DNA from: Aureitalea marina
GTDB taxonomy: Bacteria; Bacteroidota; Bacteroidia; Flavobacteriales; Flavobacteriaceae
Direction of reading: 5' to 3'
Assembly (NCBI RefSeq): GCF_002943755.1
Contig: NZ_MQUB01000001.1
Location: forward strand, 1,414,501 to 1,478,500
DNA: 64,000 bases
Both the position numbers and the translations under genes were made by a program. The notes under the pieces were generated by a model, which saw only the letters and a program-made list of their open reading frames with translations, ran no database searches and was not told where the DNA came from. Shown here in pieces: positions 26,466-35,695 of the stretch. Each line of letters starts with the position of its first letter. The stretch's first letter is position 1.

Positions 26466-26966
26466 ATGGAGAAAAGAAAACACGAACACGGATTTAAAGC
26501 ACCGACGGACTATTTTGATTCCTTGGAGGAACGTCTGGATGCTTTAATGGGCCCGGAATCATTCCCAGATAAAACTGGATTCGATGTGCCATCTGGTTAT
26601 TTTGATCAATTGGAAGATCGTGTGATGCAGCAACTCGAAAATGATGATAGCGCTCCTCAACCTCAGGTCATACCTTTATATCGTCGAAATTCATTTCGAA
26701 TTGTAGCCTCAGTCGCTGCCCTGATCGTTCTGGCTTTGTTGGTGATTCGTCCAGGATCCGTTCCGGCGATCGAAATACAAGACATCGACCTGACCCAGAT
26801 CGAGACATATATAGAAGAAGAAATGGACTGGGACGAGTATGATCTGGCCCAAATGATGGATGATACGGAATTGGAGGACCTGGAAACTGAAGACCTCTTT
26901 GACGATGAGCAACTCCAGGAATACCTGTTGGAAAATATAGACGACACATCTTTACTAATTGAATGA
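26466..26966 (+). CDS. Putative anti-sigma membrane protein
   Basis: The 166-residue protein has an AGGAG ribosome-binding site just upstream. The N-terminal cytoplasmic part has two similar motifs, APTDYFDSLEERLD and VPSGYFDQLEDRV, then a single transmembrane helix (about residues 80-98; VASVAALIVLALLV) and a strongly acidic periplasmic tail. The sigma-then-membrane-protein order and single helix are typical of sigma/anti-sigma pairs. The duplicated YFD motif may be the sigma-binding part; this is inference. No zinc-binding anti-sigma (ZAS) motif is visible. Confidence 0.7.
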   Translation: MEKRKHEHGFKAPTDYFDSLEERLDALMGPESFPDKTGFDVPSGYFDQLEDRVMQQLENDDSAPQPQVIPLYRRNSFRIVASVAALIVLALLVIRPGSVPAIEIQDIDLTQIETYIEEEMDWDEYDLAQMMDDTELEDLETEDLFDDEQLQEYLLENIDDTSLLIE

Positions 26967-26972
26967 AATGAT

Positions 26973-27407
26973 ATGAATAGATTGATGATATTATTGCTGC
27001 TGATCGGATTCAGCAGTTTGGCACAAAATGGCCGAGGCGAGCGGATACGAGCGTATAAAACAGCCTTTATAACGGACAAATTGGATTTATCCTCAGAAGA
27101 AGCAGAACGTTTCTGGCCGGTGTATAACAAATACCAAGACCAATTGGAGGAAATACGCAAGGAAGAGCGACAGGAGATCTCTTCCGTAGTCAGCGACCTG
27201 GAGAATTTAAGTGAGGACGAAGCCAATTATCTCATCGACAAGGGGTTGGAATATTCCAAGCGCCGTGTAGATGTACAGGCTCTGATGGTGGATGAATTAA
27301 GGGTAGTGATCTCGCCTAAGAAGGTATTGAAATTAAGACGGGTTGAAGAATCCTTTAAACGGGAAATGCTAAACCGGTTTAGGGATAATAAACGCAAAAA
27401 GAACTGA
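26973..27407 (+). CDS. Small secreted Spy/CpxP-like helical protein
   Basis: The 144-residue product has a signal peptide (MNRLMILLLLIGFSSLA, cleavage near AQN) and a mature part that is almost wholly charged helix, with LDLSSEEAERFWPVYNKYQD and long Glu/Arg-rich stretches ending in KRKKN. This resembles the LTXXQ/CpxP/Spy class of periplasmic stress sensors and chaperones. It closes the sigma operon (6-base gap after the anti-sigma gene), so it probably senses envelope state or is regulated by the sigma factor. Sequence similarity is weak, so the assignment is tentative. Confidence 0.68.
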   Translation: MNRLMILLLLIGFSSLAQNGRGERIRAYKTAFITDKLDLSSEEAERFWPVYNKYQDQLEEIRKEERQEISSVVSDLENLSEDEANYLIDKGLEYSKRRVDVQALMVDELRVVISPKKVLKLRRVEESFKREMLNRFRDNKRKKN

Positions 27408-27459
27408 TTGTTTGTGACAGATTCTCATCTGTAAAGCAGTCCGCAATGGCTTGCCTTTT

Positions 27460-28503
27460 TTATTCAAACTTCAGTTTGACAATTCGATTTCGTCCGGAGG
27501 CAAACGCCAGGCTGTCATTGACAAACTCCAAGGCATAGAATCCCTCGTCGGAAAGTTCTATCCACCCTTCTCCCCCATCAGTCGAATAAGAAATGCCCGG
27601 GGATCCCAAAGCAACTATACCACGACCTTCTGTGCCCGGCACATACCGCACTGACGATCGGTAACCAGGCCCCATACCATCACTGACGAGTTTCCAGGTC
27701 TTACCTCCGTCTGAACTGATCGCTTTATTGGCTGTATTTCCATTTTTCTGTTCCCAATCTCCGCCAAAGATGATCCCATTCTGCCCATCCCGGAAATCTA
27801 CACTGTAAATGCCCGTCATGGCACCACCTTGAACGATGGGCGTGTCAAAGACCTCCCAACTACTACCCTTATCCGGACTGTGAAATACACGAGCGTGATT
27901 TCCTCCTGTAACGATCCAGGCCTGCTGTCCGTATAAAGCAATATTACTATTACTGGCGGCAAATGCAGCCTCTCCTTCCTTTATTGGAGGGATTTCGGTA
28001 CACTTTACTTTAGACCACGACTTTCCTCCGTCACTAGTCAGAATGATAGAAAGGCATCCGTCTACCGGATCTCCCATTGCAATTCCCTCCAAATCATTCC
28101 AAAAGGCCATGGCATCATAGAACACCCCTTCTCCGCTCTCTACGTAGACCTCTTCTATGGAAGTAGCCTCCACACCATCAAAACCAATTCGATACAAGAC
28201 GGCAGGTGATCCAATGCTCAACACAAATGCAGCTTCTGAGGTGGCTGCTACCGAACGAAAATTCAGTAAACTGTCCTGGTATTTGATCGTCGCTAATTTT
28301 GGAACGCCCTTATCGATCAACCCTACCCTACCAGCATTGGCCGCAAACCAGACTCGATCTGCATCCAATGGTTCGATGGCCCTTATACTGAGCGAATCCA
28401 GGTAGACCGGCTCTATGGTGACCCGAGTGAACTCCTTGCTGTCTTCAGACATACAACCGATTAAGGTCAGGACCAACAAGAGTATGGTGAGCGGGTATCG
28501 CAT
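27460..28503 (-). CDS. YCF48/BNR-like beta-propeller lipoprotein
   Basis: From ATG 28503 the protein has 347 residues with a lipoprotein leader MRYPLTILLLVLTLIGCMSED. The longer frame from 28530 adds nine non-leader residues. Repeated SSDGGKTWKLVSD, SPDKGSSWEVFD and TDGGEGWIELSD motifs are Asp-box (BNR) beta-propeller blades, and VWFAANAGRVGLID resembles YCF48/HCF136 photosystem assembly factors, whose bacterial relatives are lipoproteins of unclear role. It is often misnamed oxidoreductase; no redox motif is seen. Divergent from the rRNA methyltransferase gene. Confidence 0.82.
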   Translation of the reverse strand: MRYPLTILLLVLTLIGCMSEDSKEFTRVTIEPVYLDSLSIRAIEPLDADRVWFAANAGRVGLIDKGVPKLATIKYQDSLLNFRSVAATSEAAFVLSIGSPAVLYRIGFDGVEATSIEEVYVESGEGVFYDAMAFWNDLEGIAMGDPVDGCLSIILTSDGGKSWSKVKCTEIPPIKEGEAAFAASNSNIALYGQQAWIVTGGNHARVFHSPDKGSSWEVFDTPIVQGGAMTGIYSVDFRDGQNGIIFGGDWEQKNGNTANKAISSDGGKTWKLVSDGMGPGYRSSVRYVPGTEGRGIVALGSPGISYSTDGGEGWIELSDEGFYALEFVNDSLAFASGRNRIVKLKFE

Positions 28504-28517
28504 GGTTGAAATTTTGC

Positions 28518-28550
28518 CAAATGTAACCAAAACTAGTCAAGAAGAAACAA
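28518..28550 (-). promoter_or_regulatory. Promoter of the BNR lipoprotein, TACATTTG
   Basis: TACATTTG on the minus strand (28518-28525) with TTG (28548-28550) 22 bases upstream; leader about 10 nt. Confidence 0.5.
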
Positions 28551-28558
28551 TAACTTTG
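28551..28558 (+). promoter_or_regulatory. -7 box TAACTTTG of the rRNA methyltransferase gene
   Basis: Exact match, 17 bases before ATG 28575; divergent from the minus-strand promoter next to it. Confidence 0.5.
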
Positions 28559-28574
28559 CCGGCAGTTTCAACCT

Positions 28575-29786
28575 ATGAGAGTACACCGAAATTTAGTCTT
28601 AGCGGTTATCGAAGCCTTAGAAAGTATACTGCTTGAAGATAGGCAGGCCGATAAGGTATTGCAGTACAGCTTGAAGAAAAATAAGCGCTGGGGATCCAGA
28701 GATCGCGCTTTTGTGGCCGAAACCACCTACGAGATTGTACGCTGGAAAAGATGGTATGGTCACCTGGCACAGCTTAAGGAGCCACTGCGAAAATCAGATA
28801 TTCCCGGATTAGTGGCTGCTTATCTGATTCAAAAACTGGATCAATTACCTGCCTGGGAAGAATTTCATCCTTACCGCAACCTAAACCTGAGACTTAACAA
28901 AGAAGCATTGGAACTTCCTCGTACTATAACGGCATCCATCCCAGATTGGTTAGACCAGTTGGGTGAAGAAGAATTGGGTGCTGAATGGGACACCGAACTG
29001 AAGGCGCTTAACCAGCAGGCTCCGGTTATTTTGAGAACCAATAGCCTGAAGACTACACGGGATAAACTTCAGAGCGCATTAGAGGCTGAAGGAATCAGGA
29101 CTGAAACACTGGATGACCTTCCGTTAGCCCTGCAGCTTGAAAAACGGACCAACGTCTTTCGAACCAAGGCCTTTAAAGATGGACTGTTTGAAGTCCAGGA
29201 TGCTTCCTCCCAGATGGTCGCACCTTTCCTGGACCCGAAACCCGGCATGCGTGTTATTGATGCCTGCGCAGGTGCCGGAGGCAAAGCACTACACTTGGCC
29301 AGCCTGATGGAAAACAAGGGGCAGATCGTGGCCATGGATATTTACGACTTTAAGTTAAAGGAACTGAAGTTACGGGCAAGACGCAATGGAATTTTCAATG
29401 TGACTACCCGTTTGGTAGAAGGATCTAAATCCGTCAAGCGACTGCGGAATTCTGCCGATAAAGTACTGATCGATGCACCCTGCAGCGGCTTGGGTGTACT
29501 CAGGCGGAACCCGGATGCCAAATGGAAATTAGATTCTGACTTCCTGGATCGAATTCGAAAAACCCAGGCAGAGATTCTGGATCTGTATTCTGGCCTGGTC
29601 AAACCGGGCGGCCAACTAGTCTATGCAACCTGCTCCATCTTACCAAGTGAGAACCAACTGCAGGTTCAAGCCTTCCTTAAGCGAGAACAAGGTAAATCCT
29701 TTAAACTTTTGGAGGAAAAGAGCATATCGGTTGTACAGACGGGCTTCGATGGTTTCTACATGGCTCTACTCGAAAACCAGGTTTAA
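28575..29786 (+). CDS. RsmB/NOP-family 16S rRNA (cytosine-C5) methyltransferase
   Basis: The 403-residue protein has an N-terminal NusB-like helical part and a SAM-dependent domain. VIDACAGAGGKALHLASLM is the SAM motif I (residues about 233-251), IDAPCSGLGVLRRNPDAKW contains motif IV with the Pro-Cys and YATCSILPSENQ carries the second conserved cysteine that is the nucleophile in this family. It modifies cytosines in 16S rRNA. No specific RsmB or RsmF assignment is made. A bidirectional terminator follows. Confidence 0.92.
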   Translation: MRVHRNLVLAVIEALESILLEDRQADKVLQYSLKKNKRWGSRDRAFVAETTYEIVRWKRWYGHLAQLKEPLRKSDIPGLVAAYLIQKLDQLPAWEEFHPYRNLNLRLNKEALELPRTITASIPDWLDQLGEEELGAEWDTELKALNQQAPVILRTNSLKTTRDKLQSALEAEGIRTETLDDLPLALQLEKRTNVFRTKAFKDGLFEVQDASSQMVAPFLDPKPGMRVIDACAGAGGKALHLASLMENKGQIVAMDIYDFKLKELKLRARRNGIFNVTTRLVEGSKSVKRLRNSADKVLIDAPCSGLGVLRRNPDAKWKLDSDFLDRIRKTQAEILDLYSGLVKPGGQLVYATCSILPSENQLQVQAFLKREQGKSFKLLEEKSISVVQTGFDGFYMALLENQV

Positions 29787-29792
29787 TTCCAT

Positions 29793-29819
29793 AAAAAAAC
29801 CCCGGACCTGCCGGGGTTT
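29793..29819 (-). terminator. Terminator of the T9SS protein; also works for the methyltransferase
   Basis: Stem AACCCCGG/CCGGGGTT (29798-29805 with 29811-29818), with A7 at 29793-29799 giving the T tract on the minus strand. Confidence 0.8.
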
Positions 29820-29840
29820 CGTACATCTCACGATCGTTTA

Positions 29841-31670
29841 CTATCGGATCGCGAATTTCTTAGATTGCTCAAATCGGTTTCCAACTACTTTCACCACGTA
29901 AATTCCTGAAGAAAGATTGGCACCAGAGATATTGCTTCGGTACAAAGAACCAGATTGGTCAAGTGTTCCGGCCGAAACATTTCGCCCGTTGATATCGTAC
30001 ACTTGATATTGAAGGGTTCCCAGTTCAACTTGACTCTTTACCACAATTTGATAATCATTGTTGTTCTGCGGTAATACATCCAAAGTTGCCAAATCAGGAA
30101 TGTTCTCTTCTACACCCAATTCGTTGTCCAGGTTGAAAGAGAAGATGCGGGTACCCCAAAAGTTGGTTGAGATAAGATATTCGAAAGCACCCCAGAAGGT
30201 TTCTCCGTCTGGATCTAACGTCAACTGAGAGTAGTCACCAAAACGGTTGGTGTTTGTTTGAACGTTTTCTCCTTCGATCACAACTGTTTCTTCTAAGGTC
30301 ATTTCTCCCAGCGGATCATCCGCCATACGTCCGGTAAATCTGATTCCTACCGGGGTTTCCGGTCCACCTACGTGGTAGGCAAGCCCAATGTTTCCGTTCG
30401 CATCCATTTGCATACTACCCATGAAGCGAGAGTTACCATCATCGATGGTGTAGGTTCCTTCCTGGAAAATGGTCCAGGGACCGTTGTCCACATTTCTCAT
30501 CTCGTACCAGCGGATACCAGAGATAAGTCCTCCGAGGTCCACGTTAAAGTTGATCAACATAGAATTGTAACCCGGGAAGGTTCTGTAAGTGGTCATGTAT
30601 GAGACTATGCTACCAATGTTGTCTAACCTTCTGGATGTTCCAGGTTGTTCCACATCACCTGAGCCAAATGGCCTGAAGGAAGCATCAAAAGGTGTAGTTG
30701 GAATAATGACAGGGCTCGAGATACTCGCATCACCGGGATTTTCCCAGTCAACGTCTATCTCCCAGATCTTAATGTGATCTTCTGTGATCGCACCGGACCA
30801 ACCATCATCCTGCATGTATACAATGTAAGCCGGGGCATCCTCATCAAACTCATTTCCTACCAGGCTAACAGGACCCGATCCGAAAACATAGTTTGGACGA
30901 CGGATCAAACCAGGTAGAGCAAAGCCCTGAAAACCAGGACTGGCTTCTCCATCAAGCATGGCTTGACGATCCATCACAAAGGTGGTTTGCCCTCCTTTGT
31001 TGGCTGTCAGCACATAGGAATTGTGCCAAATTGAATAATGTGGATAATCTGGAAAACTACCTGCATTAAAGCTGTAGATTGTGTAGGTGTCTGTTGGGTC
31101 TGGTGTGTCAGAGATAGCAATATAAACCAGATTGGTATTAATTCTAAACTGGGAAACAAACCAACGATCAGCCCTCTCGTCATATAACACAATTGGGTCA
31201 CCACTATTGTTACCATCTCCAAAGAAGTTTCCTAAGAAAACAGGTCCAACTAAAGAATTTCCTTCTTTGTCAAAAATGCGCAAGGCAACGTTTACTGCAT
31301 GCACATAATGATTTGGACCTACAGCTCCGGATGGATCTGGAGGAGTGGCTCCACCGGCATTATTTCGGTTCATCCCAGGAAAACTCTGTAGCAATTCACG
31401 ACTAGAGCGGAAAGGAGCACGGTTTCTGGAAATCAATGGGTCTCCGTCTTGAGGCAAGGCCGCCGGGTTGGCCTTTGGAATGTTTTGGGTACGGTTTGGT
31501 ATTAGCTTCAATTCGTTAGAGGTAGTTTCCGGCATCATAGGAAAATCCCTCAAAGGGATGGTTTGACCAACGTAGGTCAGGGAACCGGATTCTACCGGTC
31601 CAAAAGATGATTGAGCACTGGTAAGAGGCGCAACTAGCACAGCAAGTACCAGAAAATAGAGTTTTCTCAT
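29841..31670 (-). CDS. Secreted protein with T9SS type A sorting domain
   Basis: The 609-residue protein has a signal peptide (MRKLYFLVLAVLVAPLTSA) and a C-terminal sorting domain (QYQVYDINGRNVSAGTLD, NISGANLSSGIYVVKV, KKFAIR) of the type A class that is cleaved during type IX secretion. The middle contains a NHYVHAVNVALRIFDKEGN-type region common in Bacteroidetes proteins related to the Fn3/Ig and beta-propeller cargo. No catalytic motif is evident. It is single-gene and converges on the methyltransferase terminator. Confidence 0.88.
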   Translation of the reverse strand: MRKLYFLVLAVLVAPLTSAQSSFGPVESGSLTYVGQTIPLRDFPMMPETTSNELKLIPNRTQNIPKANPAALPQDGDPLISRNRAPFRSSRELLQSFPGMNRNNAGGATPPDPSGAVGPNHYVHAVNVALRIFDKEGNSLVGPVFLGNFFGDGNNSGDPIVLYDERADRWFVSQFRINTNLVYIAISDTPDPTDTYTIYSFNAGSFPDYPHYSIWHNSYVLTANKGGQTTFVMDRQAMLDGEASPGFQGFALPGLIRRPNYVFGSGPVSLVGNEFDEDAPAYIVYMQDDGWSGAITEDHIKIWEIDVDWENPGDASISSPVIIPTTPFDASFRPFGSGDVEQPGTSRRLDNIGSIVSYMTTYRTFPGYNSMLINFNVDLGGLISGIRWYEMRNVDNGPWTIFQEGTYTIDDGNSRFMGSMQMDANGNIGLAYHVGGPETPVGIRFTGRMADDPLGEMTLEETVVIEGENVQTNTNRFGDYSQLTLDPDGETFWGAFEYLISTNFWGTRIFSFNLDNELGVEENIPDLATLDVLPQNNNDYQIVVKSQVELGTLQYQVYDINGRNVSAGTLDQSGSLYRSNISGANLSSGIYVVKVVGNRFEQSKKFAIR

Positions 31671-31862
31671 GGGTGAAAGTTTAGTTATAACTCCAAAGAG
31701 GGATATAGGGTACGCTGAAGTTAATCTGGTTTCGGTTAATTCAAAACTTTGAGTTTTGGTTGTTTGGGCGGTGCAAGATAGTCAATTTCACAAACAAAAT
31801 CAAAGCGAAAACGTTTGAAAACGAACAATCTGCAAATTGGCCTTTTCGCGGAGTCAACTCAG

Positions 31863-31890
31863 TTGGAATCGCTGATTTTTTTTACCTTTG
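31863..31890 (+). promoter_or_regulatory. purL promoter, TTG-N17-TACCTTTG
   Basis: TTG 31863-31865 and TACCTTTG 31883-31890, leader about 30 nt to ATG 31923. It lies inside the longer upstream frame from 31815, so it supports the ATG 31923 start. Confidence 0.7.
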
Positions 31891-31922
31891 TGCTGTTGAA
31901 AAACCGCCCAAAAACCCAAGGA

Positions 31923-34900
31923 ATGATCCATTTTTTCGGCCTGCCCACCAAACGAGTCTACGCCGTACAAGCCGACGATGAACTCGATAAGAACGATCTG
32001 ACCAAACTAGAATGGCTATTCGGAGGTCAGCCCAAGATAGAACAATCCGCCCTGGCGGATTTTTTTGTAGGTCCTCGGGCCGCCATGATCACTCCCTGGA
32101 GTACCAATGCGGTAGAGATCACCCAGAACATGGGCATTTCCGGAATCCACAGAATTGAGGAATTCACTCGGGAATCAGAGGGGAATCATAATTTTGACCC
32201 TATGTTGAGTCAAGGATACCGCGGCCTTGGCCAAGGAATCTTCGATATTGATCTTAAACCCGAACCGGTAAAGGAGATCAAAGACATAGCGGCCTATAAT
32301 CAATCTGAGGGGCTAGCACTTAGCGAAGATGAGATCGAATACCTGGAAGCACTGGCTGAAAAATTGAACAGACCGCTTACCGACAGTGAGGTTTTTGGTT
32401 TCAGCCAGGTGAACAGTGAACATTGTCGTCACAAGATATTTAATGGCACCTTTATCCTGGACGGAGAGGAAATGCCTTCCTCCCTTTTTAAATTGATCAA
32501 AAAGACCTCTCAAGAGAATCCGAATGATATTGTATCAGCTTACAAGGATAATGTAGCATTTATAAAGGGACCGGAGGCTGTTCAGTTTGCACCCAAAAGA
32601 CCGGATGTGCCAGAATATTATCAAGAGTCGGACTTTGACAGTGTGATCTCTCTAAAAGCCGAGACACACAATTTCCCCACCACTGTAGAACCCTTTAACG
32701 GAGCAGCCACGGGAAGCGGTGGAGAAATTCGGGATCGCCTGGCCGGTGGAATAGGTTCGCTACCCCTGGCAGGAACCGCTGTATACATGACGGCCTACTC
32801 CCGATTGGAAAAGACTCGCCCTTGGGAAGTGGCCATGGATGCGCGGGAATGGCTTTACCAAACGCCTATCGATATTCTGATCAAAGCCAGTAACGGGGCT
32901 TCCGATTTTGGCAACAAATTTGGCCAACCCCTGATCGCGGGTTCGGTGTTGACATTCGAACACGAAGAAGATGCCCGTAAACTAGGATTTGATAAAGTGA
33001 TCATGCTGGCCGGAGGAATAGGATACGGCAAGGCAGATCAGGCCTTGAAGAACACACCCAGGACGGGCGATGATATCGTGATCCTGGGAGGAGAGAATTA
33101 CCGCATCGGTATGGGTGGTGCAGCTGTTTCTTCGGCAGATACCGGCGAATTTGAAGCCGGTATCGAGCTGAACGCCGTTCAGCGTTCTAATCCGGAAATG
33201 CAAAAACGAGCGGCCAATGCGATTCGCGGCTTGGTAGAGAACGATAACAACCCCATCGTCTCCATCCATGACCACGGAGCGGGAGGACACCTCAACTGCC
33301 TTAGCGAATTGGTAGAGGAAACAGGAGGGCTAATCGACCTAGATAAGCTGCCTGTAGGAGATCCAACCCTTTCTGCCAAGGAGATCATCGGGAACGAATC
33401 CCAGGAACGAATGGGACTGGTCATCGGCAAGGAGGACAAACTACTTTTAGAGCGTATTGCAGAGCGTGAAAGGTCACCTATGTATACTGTCGGTGAAGTA
33501 ACCGGGGATCATCGGTTTACCTTCAAAAGTGCCACCACCGGCGAAAAGCCCATGGACTTCGAATTGGCAGACATGTTTGGCAGTTCCCCCAAGACCGTCA
33601 TGCGAGATGAACGTATCCAGCGGAATTACAAGCCCATCGATTATTCCAGAGGGCATCTGAAAGTATACCTTTACCAAGTGCTTCAATTGGAAGCAGTAGG
33701 TTGTAAGGATTGGTTGACCAACAAAGTAGACCGCTGTGTAGGAGGGCGGGTAGCCAAACAACAGTGCGTTGGTTCGTTACAGCTTCCGCTGAATAACTGC
33801 GGGGTTATGGCCTTGGATTTTAAAGGAAAGGAAGGAATTGCCACCTCCATTGGTCACTCCCCTGTGAGTGCCCTGATCGATCCTGTGGCCGGATCCAGAA
33901 ATTCGGTAACCGAGGCCCTGACCAATATTGTCTGGGCACCCTTGGCCGAAGGATTGCAGTCGGTATCCCTGTCCGCAAACTGGATGTGGCCCTGCAACAA
34001 TCCCGGGGAGGACGCCAGGATATACGATGCCGTTAAAGGACTGAGCGATTACGCCATACAATTGGGCATAAACGTGCCAACTGGTAAGGATTCGCTTTCC
34101 ATGAAACAGAAATACAAGGACGAGGAGGTCATTGCTCCGGGTACGGTTATCGTATCGGCTGCCGGACATTGTGACGATATAAATAAGGTGGTCGAACCAG
34201 TTCTAAAACATCAGAGTGGTTCTATCTATTATATCAACTTCTCACAGGACAGTTTTAAACTCGGAGGTTCATCCTTCGGTCAAGTACGCAATGCCATTGG
34301 AGAGGAAGCACCAACGGCCACAGATAGTGCTTTTGTCAAAAGAGCATTCAATGCCATCCAGGACGCCATTAAGTCCAACCTGATCGCAGCTGGACACGAT
34401 GTTTCTTCTGGGGGGTTGATCACAACCCTTTTAGAGATGTGCTATGCAGATAACCAACTAGGTGCAGAGTTGCATATGGATGTCCTGGGCGAAGCTGACC
34501 TGGTTAAAATGCTATTCTCGGAAAACAGTGCAGTGGTGATCCAGGCCAAAAATGATTCGGCCTTCGAAAGCTTGATGCAAGATCGGGATGTGGAGATCTT
34601 TAAATTGGGTGAGGTCATTCCTAAGGATAAGATCGAAATGCAGCACGGCGGAAAAGAATATATCTTCTCGGTATCTCAGACTCGGGACGTTTGGTATAAA
34701 ACCTCATACTTACTCGATAAAAAGCAGACAGCTGGAAAATTGGCAGACCAGCGATATGCCAACTATGCCTTCCAGCCACTTAACCTGGAATTTCCAAAAG
34801 CGTTTGACGGTAAACTGCCGCAAATAGATCCTAATAAACCGAGACCAAAAGCAGCCATCATCCGGGAGAAAGGCAGCAATAGCGAGCGTGAGATGGCCCA

Positions 34901-35588
34901 TGCCATGTACCTGGCCGGCTTTGATGTGAAGGACGTCCACATGACGGACCTCATCAGTGGTCGGGAGACCTTGGAGGACATTCGATTTATCGGTGCCGTT
35001 GGAGGTTTCTCCAACAGTGACGTTCTAGGTTCGGCAAAAGGTTGGGCCGGAGCCTTTCTCTATAACGAAAAGGCCAATACCGCCCTCAAACGATTCTTTG
35101 AGCGCGAGGATACACTTTCTGTTGGCATCTGTAATGGCTGCCAATTGTTCCTTGAACTGGATCTGATCAATCCGGACCATGAGAAACTTTCCAAAATGCA
35201 CCACAACGATTCCCACAAGCACGAAAGTTCCTTTACATCGGTTATCATTCCGGAGAACAAAAGTGTCATGCTTGCCGATCTGGCCGGAACAACACTAGGG
35301 GTATGGATTTCGCATGGAGAAGGAAAATTTAGCCTTCCGATGCCGGAAGACCAATACAATGTAGTTGCCAAATATGGTTACAATTCTTACCCGGCTAATC
35401 CGAATGGCTCGGATTACAATGTAGCCATGTTGTGCGACGACAGCGGTCGTCACCTGGTGACCATGCCTCATATAGAGCGGTCCATCTTCCAATGGAACTG
35501 GGCATATTACCCCAATGGACGTAAGGATGAAGTCTCTCCCTGGTTACAGGCTTTTGTCAACGCCAGGCAGTGGATAGAATCACACTAG
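31923..35588 (+). CDS. purL: Phosphoribosylformylglycinamidine synthase (FGAM synthase), large PurL
   Basis: From ATG 31923 the product is 1,221 residues, the large single-chain PurL that converts FGAR and glutamine to FGAM in purine synthesis. It shows HSEHCRHKIF (here SEHCRHKIFNG), the ATP-binding SLKAETHNFPTTVEPFNGAA, DHGAGGHLNCLSE and a C-terminal glutamine amidotransferase domain with the nucleophile in VGICNGCQLFLEL, ending with the amidotransferase histidine in WISHGEGKF. The longer frame from 31815 would add 36 residues of no family similarity and runs through the promoter, so I reject it. A terminator follows at 35615. Confidence 0.96.
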   Translation: MIHFFGLPTKRVYAVQADDELDKNDLTKLEWLFGGQPKIEQSALADFFVGPRAAMITPWSTNAVEITQNMGISGIHRIEEFTRESEGNHNFDPMLSQGYRGLGQGIFDIDLKPEPVKEIKDIAAYNQSEGLALSEDEIEYLEALAEKLNRPLTDSEVFGFSQVNSEHCRHKIFNGTFILDGEEMPSSLFKLIKKTSQENPNDIVSAYKDNVAFIKGPEAVQFAPKRPDVPEYYQESDFDSVISLKAETHNFPTTVEPFNGAATGSGGEIRDRLAGGIGSLPLAGTAVYMTAYSRLEKTRPWEVAMDAREWLYQTPIDILIKASNGASDFGNKFGQPLIAGSVLTFEHEEDARKLGFDKVIMLAGGIGYGKADQALKNTPRTGDDIVILGGENYRIGMGGAAVSSADTGEFEAGIELNAVQRSNPEMQKRAANAIRGLVENDNNPIVSIHDHGAGGHLNCLSELVEETGGLIDLDKLPVGDPTLSAKEIIGNESQERMGLVIGKEDKLLLERIAERERSPMYTVGEVTGDHRFTFKSATTGEKPMDFELADMFGSSPKTVMRDERIQRNYKPIDYSRGHLKVYLYQVLQLEAVGCKDWLTNKVDRCVGGRVAKQQCVGSLQLPLNNCGVMALDFKGKEGIATSIGHSPVSALIDPVAGSRNSVTEALTNIVWAPLAEGLQSVSLSANWMWPCNNPGEDARIYDAVKGLSDYAIQLGINVPTGKDSLSMKQKYKDEEVIAPGTVIVSAAGHCDDINKVVEPVLKHQSGSIYYINFSQDSFKLGGSSFGQVRNAIGEEAPTATDSAFVKRAFNAIQDAIKSNLIAAGHDVSSGGLITTLLEMCYADNQLGAELHMDVLGEADLVKMLFSENSAVVIQAKNDSAFESLMQDRDVEIFKLGEVIPKDKIEMQHGGKEYIFSVSQTRDVWYKTSYLLDKKQTAGKLADQRYANYAFQPLNLEFPKAFDGKLPQIDPNKPRPKAAIIREKGSNSEREMAHAMYLAGFDVKDVHMTDLISGRETLEDIRFIGAVGGFSNSDVLGSAKGWAGAFLYNEKANTALKRFFEREDTLSVGICNGCQLFLELDLINPDHEKLSKMHHNDSHKHESSFTSVIIPENKSVMLADLAGTTLGVWISHGEGKFSLPMPEDQYNVVAKYGYNSYPANPNGSDYNVAMLCDDSGRHLVTMPHIERSIFQWNWAYYPNGRKDEVSPWLQAFVNARQWIESH

Positions 35589-35614
35589 CGATCAAAGCCT
35601 AACCACAAAAAGCC

Positions 35615-35653
35615 AAAAGCCGTATATTCACTCGTGGATGTACGGCTTTTTTT
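35615..35653 (+). terminator. Terminator after purL
   Basis: Stem AAAAGCCGTA/TACGGCTTTT (35615-35624 with 35641-35650) followed by T7. Confidence 0.85.
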
Positions 35654-35695
35654 ATTGGATTTTTTCCTAATTTGTGCATCGACTAATTCACGAAC

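Noticed and set aside
26663-27226. 187-residue open frame antisense to the anti-sigma and Spy-like genes
   Set aside because: Ser/Arg-rich low-complexity translation typical of the complement of acidic coding sequence; no start signal or promoter.
27417-27458. Possible terminator between the Spy-like gene and the BNR lipoprotein
   Set aside because: ACAGAT-TCTC-ATCTGT has no T tract next to it, and the following GCAA/TTGC stem with T6 is only 4 bp; too weak to claim.
31815-31922. Upstream extension of purL
   Set aside because: It reads through an exact promoter and has no family similarity; ATG 31923 begins the conserved protein.
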